Below, one piece after another: positions 1-11,548 of a stretch of DNA of 64,000 nt (within the stretch, counting starts at the first letter, position 1; every line of letters begins with the position of its first letter). The DNA is from Aphanomyces cochlioides. Taxonomy: Eukaryota; Oomycota; Saprolegniomycetes; Saprolegniales; Verrucalvaceae. The stretch spans positions 434,001 through 498,000 of the forward strand of contig JAHQRK010000034.1 of assembly GCA_019828595.1 (NCBI GenBank), read 5' to 3'. The notes below the pieces were generated by a model. The model ran no database searches, was not told the DNA's origin, and worked only from the letters and a program-made list of their open reading frames with translations. A program made the position numbers and the translations under genes.

Positions 1-225
1 TGAGCTCCTTTCGCATGTCACGAGCGGCGTTAAGCTCCATACAGCAGTAAGAACGGAGGACGCACGCTCTCTTGCCGTCGACTTGCCAAAGACGACCTCG
101 AGTATGACGAAATCGCGCTTGACGACGAGTCTATCGGACATTTCGCCAAGAACCACTTGATGCAATCGTTCTGTCCAACTGGATGACGTGGCAGCACTGT
201 GAACAATGCCAACACTTCGCCCATG
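1..225 (-). pseudogene. START-domain relic, cut by window edge
   Basis: The minus strand keeps recognisable pieces of the START-FYVE family found later in the window: a TVLPRHP motif, NDCIKWFLAKCPID, then, in a shifted frame, KRDFVILE and GKSTARERA where intact copies read VDGKRAWVR. The pieces fall in different frames, so it is not translatable as one protein. No zinc finger is visible. It is best read as a decayed copy of the cluster genes, truncated by the window start. Confidence 0.7.
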
Positions 226-603
226 ACTTTAATACACGATAGGGAAGAATCGTGTACACGAATGATATGCATAACTTCCTCTATCTTCCCTCAGAATACT
301 ATACTCGTGATCGTTAACATCCCAGACTTTGTTCATCTTTCGGCGACTCGAACTGCTCCAAATATTTTATCTCTTCATCTAGGATTGAGACCCCCGTGAA
401 GTACAAATGATGACGAGATGCACGACGAGATGCGTTGAGTGTGCCCCCCCCAGTTCAGCATTTACCTTATACAGATAAACCTGCTTGTTTGAATAACGCG
501 CGGTGGAGGGGGATTCTTGTTCAATTCCAAAGGTGTTCAGCTATAGCTTTATCGAAGCGTTTGTAAAGGCATACAAATTTCAAGTTACTAATTTACCGTA
601 TGG
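226..603. other. No recognisable gene
   Basis: Mixed-composition sequence with no credible coding frame, no inverted terminal repeats and no similarity that I recognise to other parts of the window. Confidence 0.4.
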
Positions 604-845
604 TATTGTCTGATTTACTCAAAATTTCCCAACTTGGCTGAAATCGATCAAACTTTGAATCAATCACCAAATCGAACCAGCCAATCAGCGTCCAGAGTTT
701 GTTTAAACACACACAACACACACCAACACACACACACACTAATTCATGCACCTTCCGATTATACTTGAATTCACTATTGCCCGATTGATCACCCAAATTT
801 CGTCGATTTTGATCAAAACTGTAAATTTGGACGAAAAAGACAATA
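604..845. mobile_element. TATTGTC-ended MITE, type A
   Basis: A 242-bp non-coding unit that starts TATTGTCT and ends AAAAAGACAATA. The interior has a CA-rich stretch (ACACAC repeats) and a CCAATCAG box. Nearly the same sequence recurs at 26409-26641 (same orientation) and at 63258-63482 (reverse complement), which defines it as a dispersed repeat. The short inverted ends and small size fit a non-autonomous DNA transposon; no clear target-site duplication was seen, so the superfamily is unassigned. Confidence 0.7.
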
Positions 846-894
846 TCAGGACATTTCCATAAGTAACGTCTGTCGTTCATCAATCAATACACTC

Positions 895-1004
895 TACTCT
901 GTCTCAACCGAGCACTTGAAGCGCTTCTTGATGTCTTCGTATGGGGTGCCTTCATCAATCATCTTCAGCATGGTGACTTTGTCTACCATGCTCAAGTCGA
1001 CCAT
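895..1004 (-). pseudogene. pogo/CENP-B-type HTH relic
   Basis: On the minus strand an ATG at 1004 opens a short frame reading MVDLSMVDKVTMLKMIDEG followed by TPYEDIKKRFKCSVETE. This resembles the N-terminal helix-turn-helix of pogo/Tigger transposases (the pattern is lysine-valine helix, glycine turn, then a recognition helix). The rest of the transposase is missing. A short fragment like this could be coincidental, hence moderate confidence. Confidence 0.4.
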
Positions 1005-1338
1005 CCTTCCACCAAGACTAACAATGTGTGGCTAACCAACGATGTGTTCTGACGTTACGTTGTACAACTCATATTGGATCAAATTACTTCGTTTAGCATG
1101 AGAGGTTTTTGTTCAATCTACCAGGGTCGACATATAAGCACTACACGACATTTCTTGGCTGTGGATTGGATGAACGACACAAACTTGTACACCCATTGGC
1201 CTATCTGAAAATTCATTCCTCTGATTGGACGATTCTGTTGTCGTGTATACAACATTTCATTAACACTTTACATGTACGCGCTTTTATTGGACAAAATCAT
1301 ATCAAGCCCATGTCCACCACTCCTTGGCCAGAGCGAAA

Positions 1339-2805
1339 ATGGACAGTTCCCGACAAAGCATACCATTCAAGCCTCTTTCCATGGGGCCTCAACGAGAAGA
1401 ACTTACAGCACGTACCAGCGGCAGTTCCTCGATTTCATGAAGAATACAAAGAGTAGTTGTGATCCTCTGGCGGCCACCACGGACGACTGTATAGATTTCC
1501 TCCACCATCTCTATACTCTGGGAAGAAAGGCCAGAACAGTCGACTCTGCAAAGACCGCCATGGTCGCTCTATTTAAAGAAAACAAAATCGAGCCAAACCC
1601 AGCGCAAGCGACTGAAACAAAGCACTACGTTGTTGGGCTACAAAAGTACAATCGGCAAAATAACATTGATGAAGAGCAAAAAGCGCATCCACTCACCATT
1701 CATGAGCTCTCTGTTCTCATGAATGGCTTTGGAGAACTGAACCATTTTACTGCTGCCATGTTTCGGTTCTTGTTTCCTGCGTGCTTCATGGGGTGCTTTA
1801 GAATCAGTGAGATGCTTTAGAATCAGTGAGATGCTTGCTCTGAAATGGTGTGATGTGTCAGCTGGCCAGTCCGAGTTTGGCGAATGTGTTTCGATTCGCC
1901 TTCGATGGCATAAGAAGGCTAGCGTTGAAAGAGACTGCCAAGTTTACAATCTCGTTGACGAAGCGTCCTATCCTTGTCTTCGAGTGCGCAGCTTCTTCGA
2001 TGAATATGGTGCTTGCATTCGATCGAGCTTAATGACTGTGTCCAAGGACTCCTTTGTATTCCCATTCCTGACTGAACTACAGCATGGAAACATTAAAGTG
2101 TCGTGGGAGCGACCTATGGAGCAAAATCAATTGCGACGCTATCTCAACAAACTCGTCGAATCCAACCCTCTTTTGTCGGTCAACATTACTCTACATAGTA
2201 TGCGCAGAGGTGGCAGCTTCTTTCGCGTGTTTGAATCAATGGATCGTCGGTTTGACTTCCGCAAATTGATGGCATGATGTCGCTGGAGCGACCCAAAGAC
2301 TTGCTGCGAGTATCTAGTAACGAAGAGGGTAAGTGATCAGATTGACCCGAAATACCTCTTGCAGCAGCGTCTGAACAACAAGAATGGTGTCTGTTGTTGT
2401 GATTCGAACACGTCGATCACAGCAAACATGGTGGCCGAGAAAGTCGTTAAGTCCCTCTGCGACGCTAGACCCGTCTTGTTTCCACCCAAGCCCGCCTCGA
2501 CACAAAAAACTTTGTATGATTTTGCAGTGCCAAGAACGATTCCAACAGCTCGCTCGGCGAAAGAGGCATGGGACCAATGGTATTATGCTGACAGCAAGAA
2601 CGGTCGCCCGTGCGCACTAAAAGATTTTTCAAAATCAATGATCAAGTGCGATAGAAGAAAGTACTCTGAGAGACTGACAATTGCAACGGCGTTCAGCAAG
2701 TTTCCAAGCTATGAGCACTTTGAACGAGAGTATTTGGGTCATACTGCGACGTATTCAAATTTGTTGAAGGAAGTAAGAAAGAGAAAGAACAGTTGTAGGT
2801 TCTAG
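1339..2805 (+). pseudogene. Crypton tyrosine recombinase, broken copy
   Basis: Collinear with the intact recombinase at 9489-10958. It has the GCFRISEML box with catalytic Arg, the HSMRRGG box (His-x-x-Arg), and a C-terminal AWDQWYYAD region like the GCR1_C DNA-binding domain of Cryptons. Lesions seen: a probable frameshift just after the likely ATG at 1339; an exact 19-bp tandem duplication (1797-1815 and 1816-1834) that shifts the frame in the catalytic Arg box; and TGA at 2275-2277 where the intact copy has Trp (LMAWCRW). The nucleophile Tyr region (CEYL) survives downstream. Dead by these lesions unless some are assembly errors. Confidence 0.85.
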
Positions 2806-3465
2806 TTTCATTATTGAATGTTCATTCATCCCTTTATCTAGCATGTTTTGCAAGCTTTACTGTTTTGGTCTTCTCAAACTCTTCATATCTTTGAAGAGCC
2901 ACGGCAGGACGTTTTCGATGCTACATTTCCACTATAACGCAAATGTTCAAAGTTTGCTGTGGGCTAAGAATGCCAATGCGAATACTTGCTTTAAATCTAC
3001 AGGATCGGTAGAAGTCAGATATGTTGATGGACATACAAGCCACACTTGATGCCCAACTTGAGGATACATTAACCATTTTCACATCAGGGGATCTAGTCCT
3101 ACAGAATTGTAGTTGTTGTTCTAGATGATGAGGGCTGTACATGGATAAAGCAGGCAACACAGGAACAGAACAACTTGTATTGCCACCTCCACAGCTTGTG
3201 AGAACGCCACAGATTGATGATATGGCTCAATGGGCAGACCATGAGCCTGTGGTCGAGTGTCGAGTTGCTTGAACCTATGGTCGCATCATTCATCATGGTA
3301 CAAATGAAAGACCATACACCAGAAACACAATCCAGTTTTGAAAGCATTCAAACTTCCATCCATTGCCCTGTCATGGCCGCTTGAACTTTCTTCACAAAGT
3401 CTCAGTGCCAAACACGGCAGACACAGTCTTCAAGGTCAGAGCAATTTTGTCATTTCTCAATTATA
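2806..3465. other. No recognisable gene
   Basis: Downstream flank of the broken Crypton. Short open frames occur on both strands but none has a recognisable motif or a conserved partner elsewhere in the window. Confidence 0.4.
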
Positions 3466-4332
3466 ACCAATGAAATACATGTCGGATAAAAGTGTCGTGT
3501 CGTGCATTTTATCTGTACATATATGGAAATCTGTCCGTGGATTGAAAACCTGTTCAGTTCGAAAGGCGTTTAGCTATCCGAGGAGTTTAAACTAGCAGGT
3601 TTTTCTGTACTTAGTAATTGCATATTTATACTTTAATAAGTTTTGGAAGTTATAATGTTTGAGAGTAAAGTGGCACCACTGGGGAGACGCCGGCAAACAT
3701 TTTGATGGATAAAGCGTTTTTTGTCATCCGAGAAAATCAACTTTGAAGTAAAAGTACCACTGTTCCATCCTTTTCCACGTCTTTCGAGAAATCGACGAGG
3801 AAATAAAATGTAATAAAATAAACAGAATCATTATATTTTGGTAATAAAATAAAATGAGTGATCGTGGTGATGGTTCGGCCGAGACAATGTCTTCAGTTGT
3901 CCCCAGTGGAGACAATGTCTCTAGTTGTCCCCATTGACAATATAAACGGCATACAAAACGATGTTTATAGAAAATTAAAAAAAAATACATCATTTCTCTA
4001 TCCGGAAAAATCCGGTTAAAAATATTTAATTTGCTGATTGAGCATCTTTTAGTGCGTTTTAGGCCAATTGAAGGCACACCTTCGGCTTGTCCCCTGGTCC
4101 CAGATAAGTTCGATAACAATCTTTATACTCAAATATCGAACTTAAACGGACCTAATGAAAGTTGCAAGAGGGACCAAACTTTTGGAATTGCCCCTGCGTT
4201 TGGTGCTTTTTGGGCGCGAAATTGAAGCGGGAACTGAACAAAATGTATTGGAATCGAGCATTGCCCCTGGTTGAGCTGAAAATTTCAAGTCAGTTCCTTC
4301 CTCACTTCACATTTTCATCTCAACCAAGCGCA
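3466..4332. other. AT-rich flank with 28-bp tandem repeat
   Basis: Upstream flank of the Merlin transposase. 3881-3908 and 3909-3936 are two tandem copies of a 28-bp unit beginning GAGACAATGTCT. About 60 bp at 4055-4120 recur in reverse complement at about 11205-11262. 3466-3500 is an imperfect inverted match of 5353-5387 (both contain TGTCGGATAAAA), so these might be the outer ends of the Merlin-bearing element. Confidence 0.45.
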
Positions 4333-5343
4333 ATGTACGACGTCTCGGATCTCTCAGATTCACCTACAAGACCCTCCTCCAAGTCACAGCCGCCGAGGAA
4401 GCCTGCCTGGCTTGGTGCCAGGAAGTTGGCCTCATCAGCAAAACCATGCTCTGTCGCGAATGTTCCAAGCCCATGGTCCTGTCTGGTGACAGCTCCAAGG
4501 GATGGAGATGGCGCTGCCAAAAATCTGGTCACAGACCAGTCGAGCGAGGCGTGCGGGTAGGATCCATCTTTGCTCAATCCAACCTACCATTGACTACACT
4601 TGTACGCCTCGTCTACGACTGGTCTGTGAGAAAGCCTTCAGAAACGATCATGAATGAAGAAGAGATCCGCTCCGAGACCATCGGGCACTGGTCGAGCTGT
4701 CTCCGAAAGGTTTGTTCCGACGAAAAGTCCAATCAAATAATTATGGTGAGTTAATTCTGTGGTGACAAATTATTAATGGTGAGATTTTTAGATTGGTGGT
4801 GGGCATGTTGTCGAGATTGATGAGACTTCGATGAAAAAGAAGTCGAAATACGGTCGCGGCACTGTGCACCCAGAGCGTTGGTTGTTCGGTGGAGTGGACC
4901 GCACAACCAAGCAATGGTTTGGTGTCCTTGTCGGCACCGACAGGACGAAGAAAAACCTCTTGAAGTTCATTAAGAAACACGTGAGACCCGGAACTTTGAT
5001 CATGTCTGACATGTTCGGGTCTTACGTGTCGCGCAATGGACAACACAATCTGGCTAACAACGCGTCCTTGAGCAGCATGCGTTATGGGCACCAGTGGGTT
5101 AACTATTCTGAAAACTTTGTCGATCCTACCACTGGTGCCCATACCCAACGAATTGAAGGACTGTGGGAAGTCCATGTGAAGCGTCACGTGAAAACTATGC
5201 GTGGTGTCAATTCGGATGTGTTAGAATCGTTTCTCGACGAGTGCTTGTGGCGATCATGGTTTCTGCCACAAGGAGCCACGGGTACAATGTTTTTCAAAGG
5301 AATAGTTACAGCAATCAGACATCAATTTCCATGTATAGATTAA
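4333..5343 (+). pseudogene. Merlin (ISXO2-like) DDE transposase, copy 1
   Basis: Encodes a Merlin-family transposase of the IS1016/ISXO2 type. From the N-terminus: a MYDVSDLSD start (4333), an apparent 1-bp deletion near 4358-4360 that breaks the frame, a zinc-ribbon pair CRECSKPM and RWRCQKSG, a helix-turn-helix region, then an intron at about 4745-4791 (gtgagt...tttag). After it come the catalytic blocks: VEIDETS (first Asp), LIMSDMFGSY (second Asp) and THTQRIEG-like AHTQRIEGLW (Glu). The protein ends at 5343. Apart from the early frameshift the frame is open. Its paralogue is at 61414-62499 on the minus strand. Terminal repeats were not confidently found. Confidence 0.8.
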
Positions 5344-5636
5344 ATCGGAAACACAACAATTTTATCCGACAATTTTATGATTGGTCGAAAAGAATAGTAT
5401 TTCAATTGACTTTGTCGGCAATGGAATCGACATCCTTTCGAGTTGAGGCCTCATACTCTAACTCTACTACATGTGTTTGCTATGCTGCGTGATTGTAGAA
5501 GACAACGGCTTGTGTCAGCGTGATAGTTTAACCCAGTTCGATTAATTCAACATGCAGTTATTGACCCTAGAATGAGATCATGCGTCAAGTATTTAGGTTA
5601 TTGTGAATGTCACAACCAGTCCTCATTAAATGCATA

Positions 5637-7478
5637 CTACTCTGATCCAAAAAGAATGCTACGATGTTTATACTTGAATAAAGTATACGTAAATGTCACG
5701 AAATATCTTGCTTTTTGTATTGAACCTTCAAATTTCATAAACTGCCGATGAATTAAAATCAAACAAGTATTTTATTATTACCCTACTTGATCATGGGAAT
5801 TGAGATGGTGAATGGCATTGGAGTAGATCGCGGGCGAGCACTGAACATTAAACGTTGATAGATCTCCAATCAATGCGTCCTTGCTCATGTGAGGAATCTT
5901 GAAGTTATTACCGCCATGCACGTCCAAGGAGCATTCCAGAACCTTTTGCAAGGTCACAAATGTCTTTGCCAGAGTATTTACTGGCAACTCAATAAAAGCA
6001 TCTTCCACAGCACCAATGAGTTCGTCTATCGAACGCATACTCTTTTGGTGCTGTAAACTCTGAATAGCGTTAAAAAATCCTAAGTCGAGAACATTGAAAT
6101 CTGGACTGTTGGGGGTTGGTTTGACACGGTGATATTCTGCACACCTCTCAACTGCAACACATCAGTTGACAAGCATTTGTGGGGACCAGCATTGTCTTGC
6201 TGGATCACCACACCAGTCCGCAAGGAAGCGCGGGGAAATTTGGATATGATTGCTGGTAGCACGTTCTCGTAAATGGACTTCAGATACACGGTAGAGTCAA
6301 CATTTTGTGGGGTCGTGACCATGGTCCCCCTTGGACGATTCTTGCTGTTCCGGACAGCTGGAAGACGCTGAACGAACGGCCAAATGCCGAGCTTTCCGTC
6401 GAAGACACGGCTTGTGTGGGCGTCGTAACGAGGACGGGCCACTGCCGCTAAAAACATCACCTTGGTGACAAACGACTTGGACTTGGCGGTACGCAGGGCG
6501 AGCTCCTCGTCCTCGTAGACGTAGTACTTGTTCTTGACCTTGGCCAACCAAAACCACTTCTCGTCGATATGTACGACATTGTGCATATCGGCAAAAGAAT
6601 GGGTTCCGATCGGCCCAGGTCGAAGAAATCCCAGAGAAAAGTGGAGGCGTTGCATCTTGTTGGCGTCAGTCAATGTCGGCTTGATGATGCTTGATCTTGC
6701 CTTCAGTTTCTTCGTTTCCTTCATATGTCTCACAATGGTCGTCATGGGAATGTGACACTTTGCAGCGAGAGTGCGCAGTGTTTGACGGTCTTGATGTTTG
6801 ACTTGCTTGATCGCAACTTCGATCGCCTCAGCAGTTCGTTGACGTGGTCGACCTGAGTTTCCTAAAGTAGAGTACCTCTTAGAACTGATATCCATCGAAA
6901 TCAATATTTAACGTCAAAATATTATATTTGAAAGGTTATTACCTCTTTTTTTTGCCGCTATGTCGGTGACGAGATCGCCGCGAAGCAAAGACCTCTTTGC
7001 ACGAGACCAAAAGCGAGATATGGTTGTCCGGTGGCAGTTGAAGTAGCTGGCAGTCTCAGACACTGCTCCATACGGAAGTCGCCCATCCACCATGGCGCTG
7101 AGCAGCATTTCATGGGCTTTCAATCTCTCCTCGCCTGTGAGGTTTCTCTTCAACTGTTCTTGTACGGCAGACGAGTTGGCGGGCATTGAATGGACGAGAA
7201 CACGCGCAGGTCGACAGGGACCAAGGATAATATGCTTGTGAGATGTAGAAATCGTTAATGGTCCTCTGGCGAAACAAAAAGACTCTCTGAATTCGAGATT
7301 GCTCACTTTGGAGCCATAAATCTCCTGACACAAATCGAATTGGCGCGATCAAAACACAGCCCATCGAAGCCAAGAGTTTGCGCTGTTTCATCAACCAATC
7401 ATTTGCTCGATGCAAGTGCAATTAGAAAAATTCCGCCAATCCAAACACAACCGTAGCAATTATTTCGGAACAGAGTAG
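5637..7478 (-). mobile_element. mariner-like element, copy 1 (1842 bp)
   Basis: Bounded by imperfect inverted ends: CTACTCTGATCC at 5637 and, reading inwards from the right, CTACTCTGTTCC at 7478. A TA dinucleotide lies immediately outside each end (5635-5636, 7479-7480), the standard Tc1/mariner target duplication. It is exactly as long as the second copy at 52290-54131 and has the same ends, gene and intron position. Confidence 0.85.
5778..7186 (-). pseudogene. mariner transposase (plant-like), copy 1
   Basis: Transposase of the plant-type mariner group. Exon 1 starts at 7186 (MPANSSAVQ), followed by an 81-bp intron (6862-6942) and exon 2 starting NSGRPRQRT. Visible blocks are the HTH region (LRTLAAKCHIPMTTIVRH), the first catalytic Asp in VVHIDEKWF, a PFVQRLPA block and the second Asp in IQQDNAGPHK. 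Around 6105 an extra base shifts the frame, so the third Asp block (QPPNSPDFNVLD in the other copy) is read out of frame; the C-terminus RSIDELIGAVEDAF continues at 6038-5778. Inactive through this frameshift. Confidence 0.85.
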
Positions 7479-8714
7479 TATTGAATTAGTCTAATTAAGT
7501 TGAAACCTATACCGCCGACGCAAGTTATTGCCTTCTGAAAACATGCAGCATGCCGCAAAGCATGTAGAGTCAGAGTATAAAGAGTAGTCGATTCTATTGA
7601 CATACAAGTGGCCGATAAATTACTGTGGGCGACACTTCTTAACCAGCGTTTAATGGTGCTCATATAAACTATGTGTCCAACGGTTATGATCTGTAAGATA
7701 CTTCTCAGGTCATCGACTGCATGATAGAGAGCGTGTACTCAAAGCTGTCTAAATATTAGGCGATGTTGAAGCTAGACCAACTTTATTCCAAGTTTGGCTT
7801 CAAAATCCCCCGATTTTGATGTGAGATTATAATGCAGGCATGCTCTGAACACGACGCAACTCTGATCTAGTGCCAGCTTACCATAGCTTTGATGTAAGGC
7901 ATGTTGATTGCATTTACTACCAAGAACGATGCCTTTGAAAGTGTTGAACAGGAACAAATGCCGTCATCTTGAATAGTCGACGCACTGAGCATGCGCTGAA
8001 ACACAACTACGTAATACTGGCACTAGTATAGAGTTACAACATGTTTAGAGCATGCATAAACGTCTCGCTGCAAAATCAGACGACTTGAAGCCAAACTCGG
8101 ATTCATGCTTAGTGCTCTCAATCTATCATCGAGAGCACCACGCACGAAAATAGAGGTCTCATTCCAATGTCACCTCATGTTTTAGCGGCTTAAGGCACAC
8201 GGTTTTGATCATGCATTAGATAAATCGGGAAGCATCTTTGACTCATCACACGTGGTCATGTAGTTTATAGACCGCTGTGAAACGCAAAATACAAATCAAA
8301 AAGTTTACAGTCCACTATCAAACGCTTTATGGCTATGGAGAGTCTAGTGCAGAATGCAAAAGATAGCTCGTTGATTTCATTCATTGAGGTTTCTATAACG
8401 ATGATACTCAATCTGCACCTTGTCCAATTCATTCAAAACATTGAGTTTTGGTAATTTAGCCAATCAAACGCTGTACATGTTAAATGTTAACGATATGTGT
8501 CGGCCGGGACAACTTCCTCGTCCAATCACCTGATTCAAATGAGTTTACAACCAATCAGAGAACGATTTTGTGTCGATTGTCCAATCATAAGTCTGAAATT
8601 TGTCGGTTTTTTGTCGTGTGTGTATATTATGTAAGGATAATTTTAAATATCCGACAAATCCAACCGACAACTTCTTGATTGGACAAAATCAAGAAATTGT
8701 CGCCTCTGCTTTTC
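7479..8714. other. Non-coding; decayed inverted repeat
   Basis: No credible gene. 7788-7803 (AAGTTTGGCTTCAA core) is matched in reverse complement at 8086-8101, with weaker similarity continuing inwards for about 60 bp (both arms have a GATTTTG and a GCATG). This may be a decayed MITE of about 320 bp. CCAATCA boxes are frequent at 8460-8590. Confidence 0.4.
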
Positions 8715-9400
8715 CTTCGTCCTTGTCGTCTGTTCAAGCTCTTCTTGTCCTTCGTTCTCGGCGCTTGACCAAGCTCTGTTTGTCCTTTGTCCTCTCCGTC
8801 TGTCCAAGCTCTGTGTGGTCATGTTTGTCGCCGTCTGTCCAAGCTCTACTTGTCCTTTGTCCTCGCCGTCTGTCCAAGTTCTGTGTGGCCTTGTTTGTCG
8901 CCGTCTGTCCAAGCTCTGTCTGGCCTAATTGTCGCCTCCTGTCCCAACTATGTTTGTCTTTGTTCGTCATTCTCTCTCCAAGCTCTCTTTGTCCTCGTCT
9001 GGCGCCGTCTGTCCAAGCTCTGTTTATCCTCGTTTGGCGCGGTCTGTCCAAGCTATGTTTGGCCTAGTATTTTTGCTGTACTAGTATGTCCAAGCTATAT
9101 TTGACCTAGTTTTGTTGCTGTATGCCCAAGCTCTGTTGAGTTTAATTTGTCGCCTCCAGGCCAAGCTCTGTTTGGCCTTGTTCGCCGCTGTCTATCCAAG
9201 TTCTCTTTGGCCTTGTTTTGTCGATGTTTGTCCAAGCTCTATTTGGCGTTTTCGTCGCTGTCTCTCCAAGCTCTGTTTGTCCTCGTTTGGCGCCGTCTAC
9301 CCAAGCTCTGCTTAGCCTAGTTTTGTCGCCGTATGTCCAAGCTCTGTGTCCGAGCTCTGTTCGGCCTCGTTCGTCGCCGTCCCTACGAGAATTGTTTGTC
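8715..9400. repeat. 35-bp degenerate minisatellite, about 18 units
   Basis: Tandem units of 34-36 bp with consensus core CCAAGCTCTGTTTGTCCT followed by a TCGCCGTCTGT-like tail. About 18 units can be counted from 8735 to 9370, some with short insertions (for example at about 9060-9090). Because 35 is not a multiple of three and the unit lacks stops, several frames on both strands stay open. The resulting Ser/Leu/Pro-rich or Thr/Arg-rich open frames are artefacts of the repeat, not genes. Confidence 0.9.
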
Positions 9401-9488
9401 CTTCTCCCGTGCCAAGGAGATCAACCACTCGTAGTGCTGCCGCGACTCGCGACAGAATGTAAAATGACATGTATTACACAAACTACAA

Positions 9489-10958
9489 TCAAGGAGCATT
9501 CATACGCTTACGTCGCCGAACCTCTTTCAATAGCTTAGCATAAGTTTGAGTGAATCCAAAGTAGTCGACTTCAAATTGCTCGTAAGTGTCGTATCGTATA
9601 AACGCCAAGGCTAACGTCTGGCGTTCTGAATATCGTTTTCGATCGGCTCGTATCATTTCTCGACTAAAATCTTTGAGCGCACAATGTTGGCCACTCTTTG
9701 GGTCAGCAAAGTGCCATTGTTGCCAAGCTTCTCTGCCCGAATGGGCAGTTGGGATTCTCTTTTCGACAATAAATTCCTTCAGACTCGCTTGGCGCAGCAC
9801 ATTGTTTGCGCCTGACTTGGGCTGCAAGACTAAGTTATTCTTTTGGATATTTGTCGCAACCGCACGACCAATTTCGTCGACTAAGTTGTGTTGTGCGATG
9901 GGATTGTCCATTTGAATTGACTGAGGTTGGCTAAACTTAGCTGAACGCAGTAGATTCCTGGGATTGATCTCGTCACTAAGACTCTGTGTAATCAAATACT
10001 CCGAGCACGTCTGTGGATCCTCCCATCGACACCAGGCCATAAGCTCTCGGAAATTAAATCGCCGACGAGGAGATTCAAACACTCGATAGAAGCAGCCACC
10101 CCTCCGCATGCTATGAAGGGTAATTCCAGTTGGCAAATTTGGACAAGTCTCAACCATCCCATTCAATATCTTTCTCAGTGGAGTCTGTTCAAGACATTTA
10201 AACCAGTTAACAATTGGTGCACCATTATGACTTGGTATTGAGGTTTGTGGAAACACAAACGCATCTTTGTTGATGTTCACACAGGCTGCACGCACCATCG
10301 AGACATACTCATCAAAAAAGGTACACACTCGCAAGCACGGGAATTCCACTTCGTCAATCAAGTGATACAATTGGCATTCGCCTTCAATATTTGCCTTCTT
10401 GTGCCATTTCAACCTCACAGAGAGAAAGCGACCCGTGTCGTCTTGGACAAGAGAGACATCATTCCAGCGCAACGCCAACAATTCACTGATCCGGAAACAT
10501 CCCATAAAACATGCCGAGAACAAGAAGCGCAGCATTGATCCAAGGAAAGGGTTGTGATCAGACATGCAGTTTAATAGTGTAGACAGCTCGTGAATAGACA
10601 AAGGGTATGCCTTTTTCTCCTCGTCAATACAATTTTGCTTGTTGTACTTTTGGAGGCCAACGACATATCGACGAGCTATGACGTCCTGGGCCGGATTGGG
10701 TGAAACGCCATGCGAGGAGAAATACGCCACTAGAGCTGTTTTTGCCAAGTCAATTGTACGGGCTTTTCGACCCTTTTCATAGAGATGGTGCAGAAAGTCT
10801 GTGCATAATTCTGTCGTCGCTGAGCGGGGGTTCGTGTCACCATGGTTTTGTTGTATATAAAGAAGAAACTGTCGCTGGTACGTGTCATGTGTCCGTCTCG
10901 TCGACGCTCCATAGAAAGCGTCTTGGATGGACTTCTTGGATGGTCTCGCGCTCTCCAT
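9489..10958 (-). CDS. Crypton tyrosine recombinase, intact
   Basis: A 489-residue uninterrupted protein starting MESARPSKKS at 10958. Order of domains: N-terminal SAM-like DNA-binding region (GASTRRTHDTYQRQF, about residues 18-35), then the catalytic domain with Arg in CFRISELLALRW (about 155), His-x-x-Arg in LHSMRRGG (about 280) and the probable nucleophile Tyr in CSEYL (about 315). The C-terminus has an AWQQWHFAD...CALKDFSREM region resembling the GCR1_C DNA-binding domain that Cryptons carry. Cryptons move as circular DNA by site-specific recombination and have no terminal repeats, so element ends cannot be set here. The paralogue at 1339-2805 is broken. All expected catalytic residues are present. 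Confidence 0.88.
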   Translation of the reverse strand: MESARPSKKSIQDAFYGASTRRTHDTYQRQFLLYIQQNHGDTNPRSATTELCTDFLHHLYEKGRKARTIDLAKTALVAYFSSHGVSPNPAQDVIARRYVVGLQKYNKQNCIDEEKKAYPLSIHELSTLLNCMSDHNPFLGSMLRFLFSACFMGCFRISELLALRWNDVSLVQDDTGRFLSVRLKWHKKANIEGECQLYHLIDEVEFPCLRVCTFFDEYVSMVRAACVNINKDAFVFPQTSIPSHNGAPIVNWFKCLEQTPLRKILNGMVETCPNLPTGITLHSMRRGGCFYRVFESPRRRFNFRELMAWCRWEDPQTCSEYLITQSLSDEINPRNLLRSAKFSQPQSIQMDNPIAQHNLVDEIGRAVATNIQKNNLVLQPKSGANNVLRQASLKEFIVEKRIPTAHSGREAWQQWHFADPKSGQHCALKDFSREMIRADRKRYSERQTLALAFIRYDTYEQFEVDYFGFTQTYAKLLKEVRRRKRMNAP

Positions 10959-11548
10959 ACCCGCAAAAGCAGAAAGTCACTTGAAATGTGGCTTTAGCTG
11001 TATATTAGCCAATTATTGTCTATATATGCTCAATGTTTGGTGCTATGTTGACGTCCGACAACTCGATCGCCCAATCGAAAGGCAGAATATATTTTCTACC
11101 AATAGATCATTACATCATTTGACGAACATCCAATCAAATAATTTGTCTTGTCGTATACTTGTCGTATCCTGCTTATATGTTAATATATCTTGTCGTACTT
11201 AATTTGTTATCGAACTTATCTGGGACCAGGGGCGAGCCGAAGGTGTGCCCAATTGAAGGCCAGAAATCGATAGCTCTCGCAAAATACTGTCCAATGATGC
11301 AGAAATATTTTTTTCGAAAATTTTCAACTTCGCGGCATGGCCGCCGCCCCAATGGTCATAACTCTATCACCACAACGAGTTTGGGGAACCACAAGCCGTC
11401 AAAATGTAGCTAAGACATTGCTCAATCGTACTGTATAGCTAACTCTAACTTCAAGAAAACGCGGTATCCATCATTTTGTCTGCCGGGGTCTCTGGGGCAC
11501 TATTACAGAGGACAAACACGATTTTCTGGTCTACTACACCTTTGTTCA
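10959..11548. other. Upstream flank of intact Crypton
   Basis: No gene seen. About 11205-11262 holds a block (TTATCGAACTTATCTGGGAC and onwards) that is the reverse complement of 4055-4120. Confidence 0.45.

Noticed and set aside
7479..8480. tRNA or structured RNA in the quiet region after mariner copy 1
   Set aside because: No cloverleaf-like arms with a CCA-compatible acceptor or A/B box pair could be recognised by eye.
8600..9104. Long open frames of 105-155 codons on both strands as a Ser/Leu-rich or Thr/Arg-rich protein
   Set aside because: They are produced by the 35-bp minisatellite, which is open in several frames; no start context, motif or codon preference supports any one frame.
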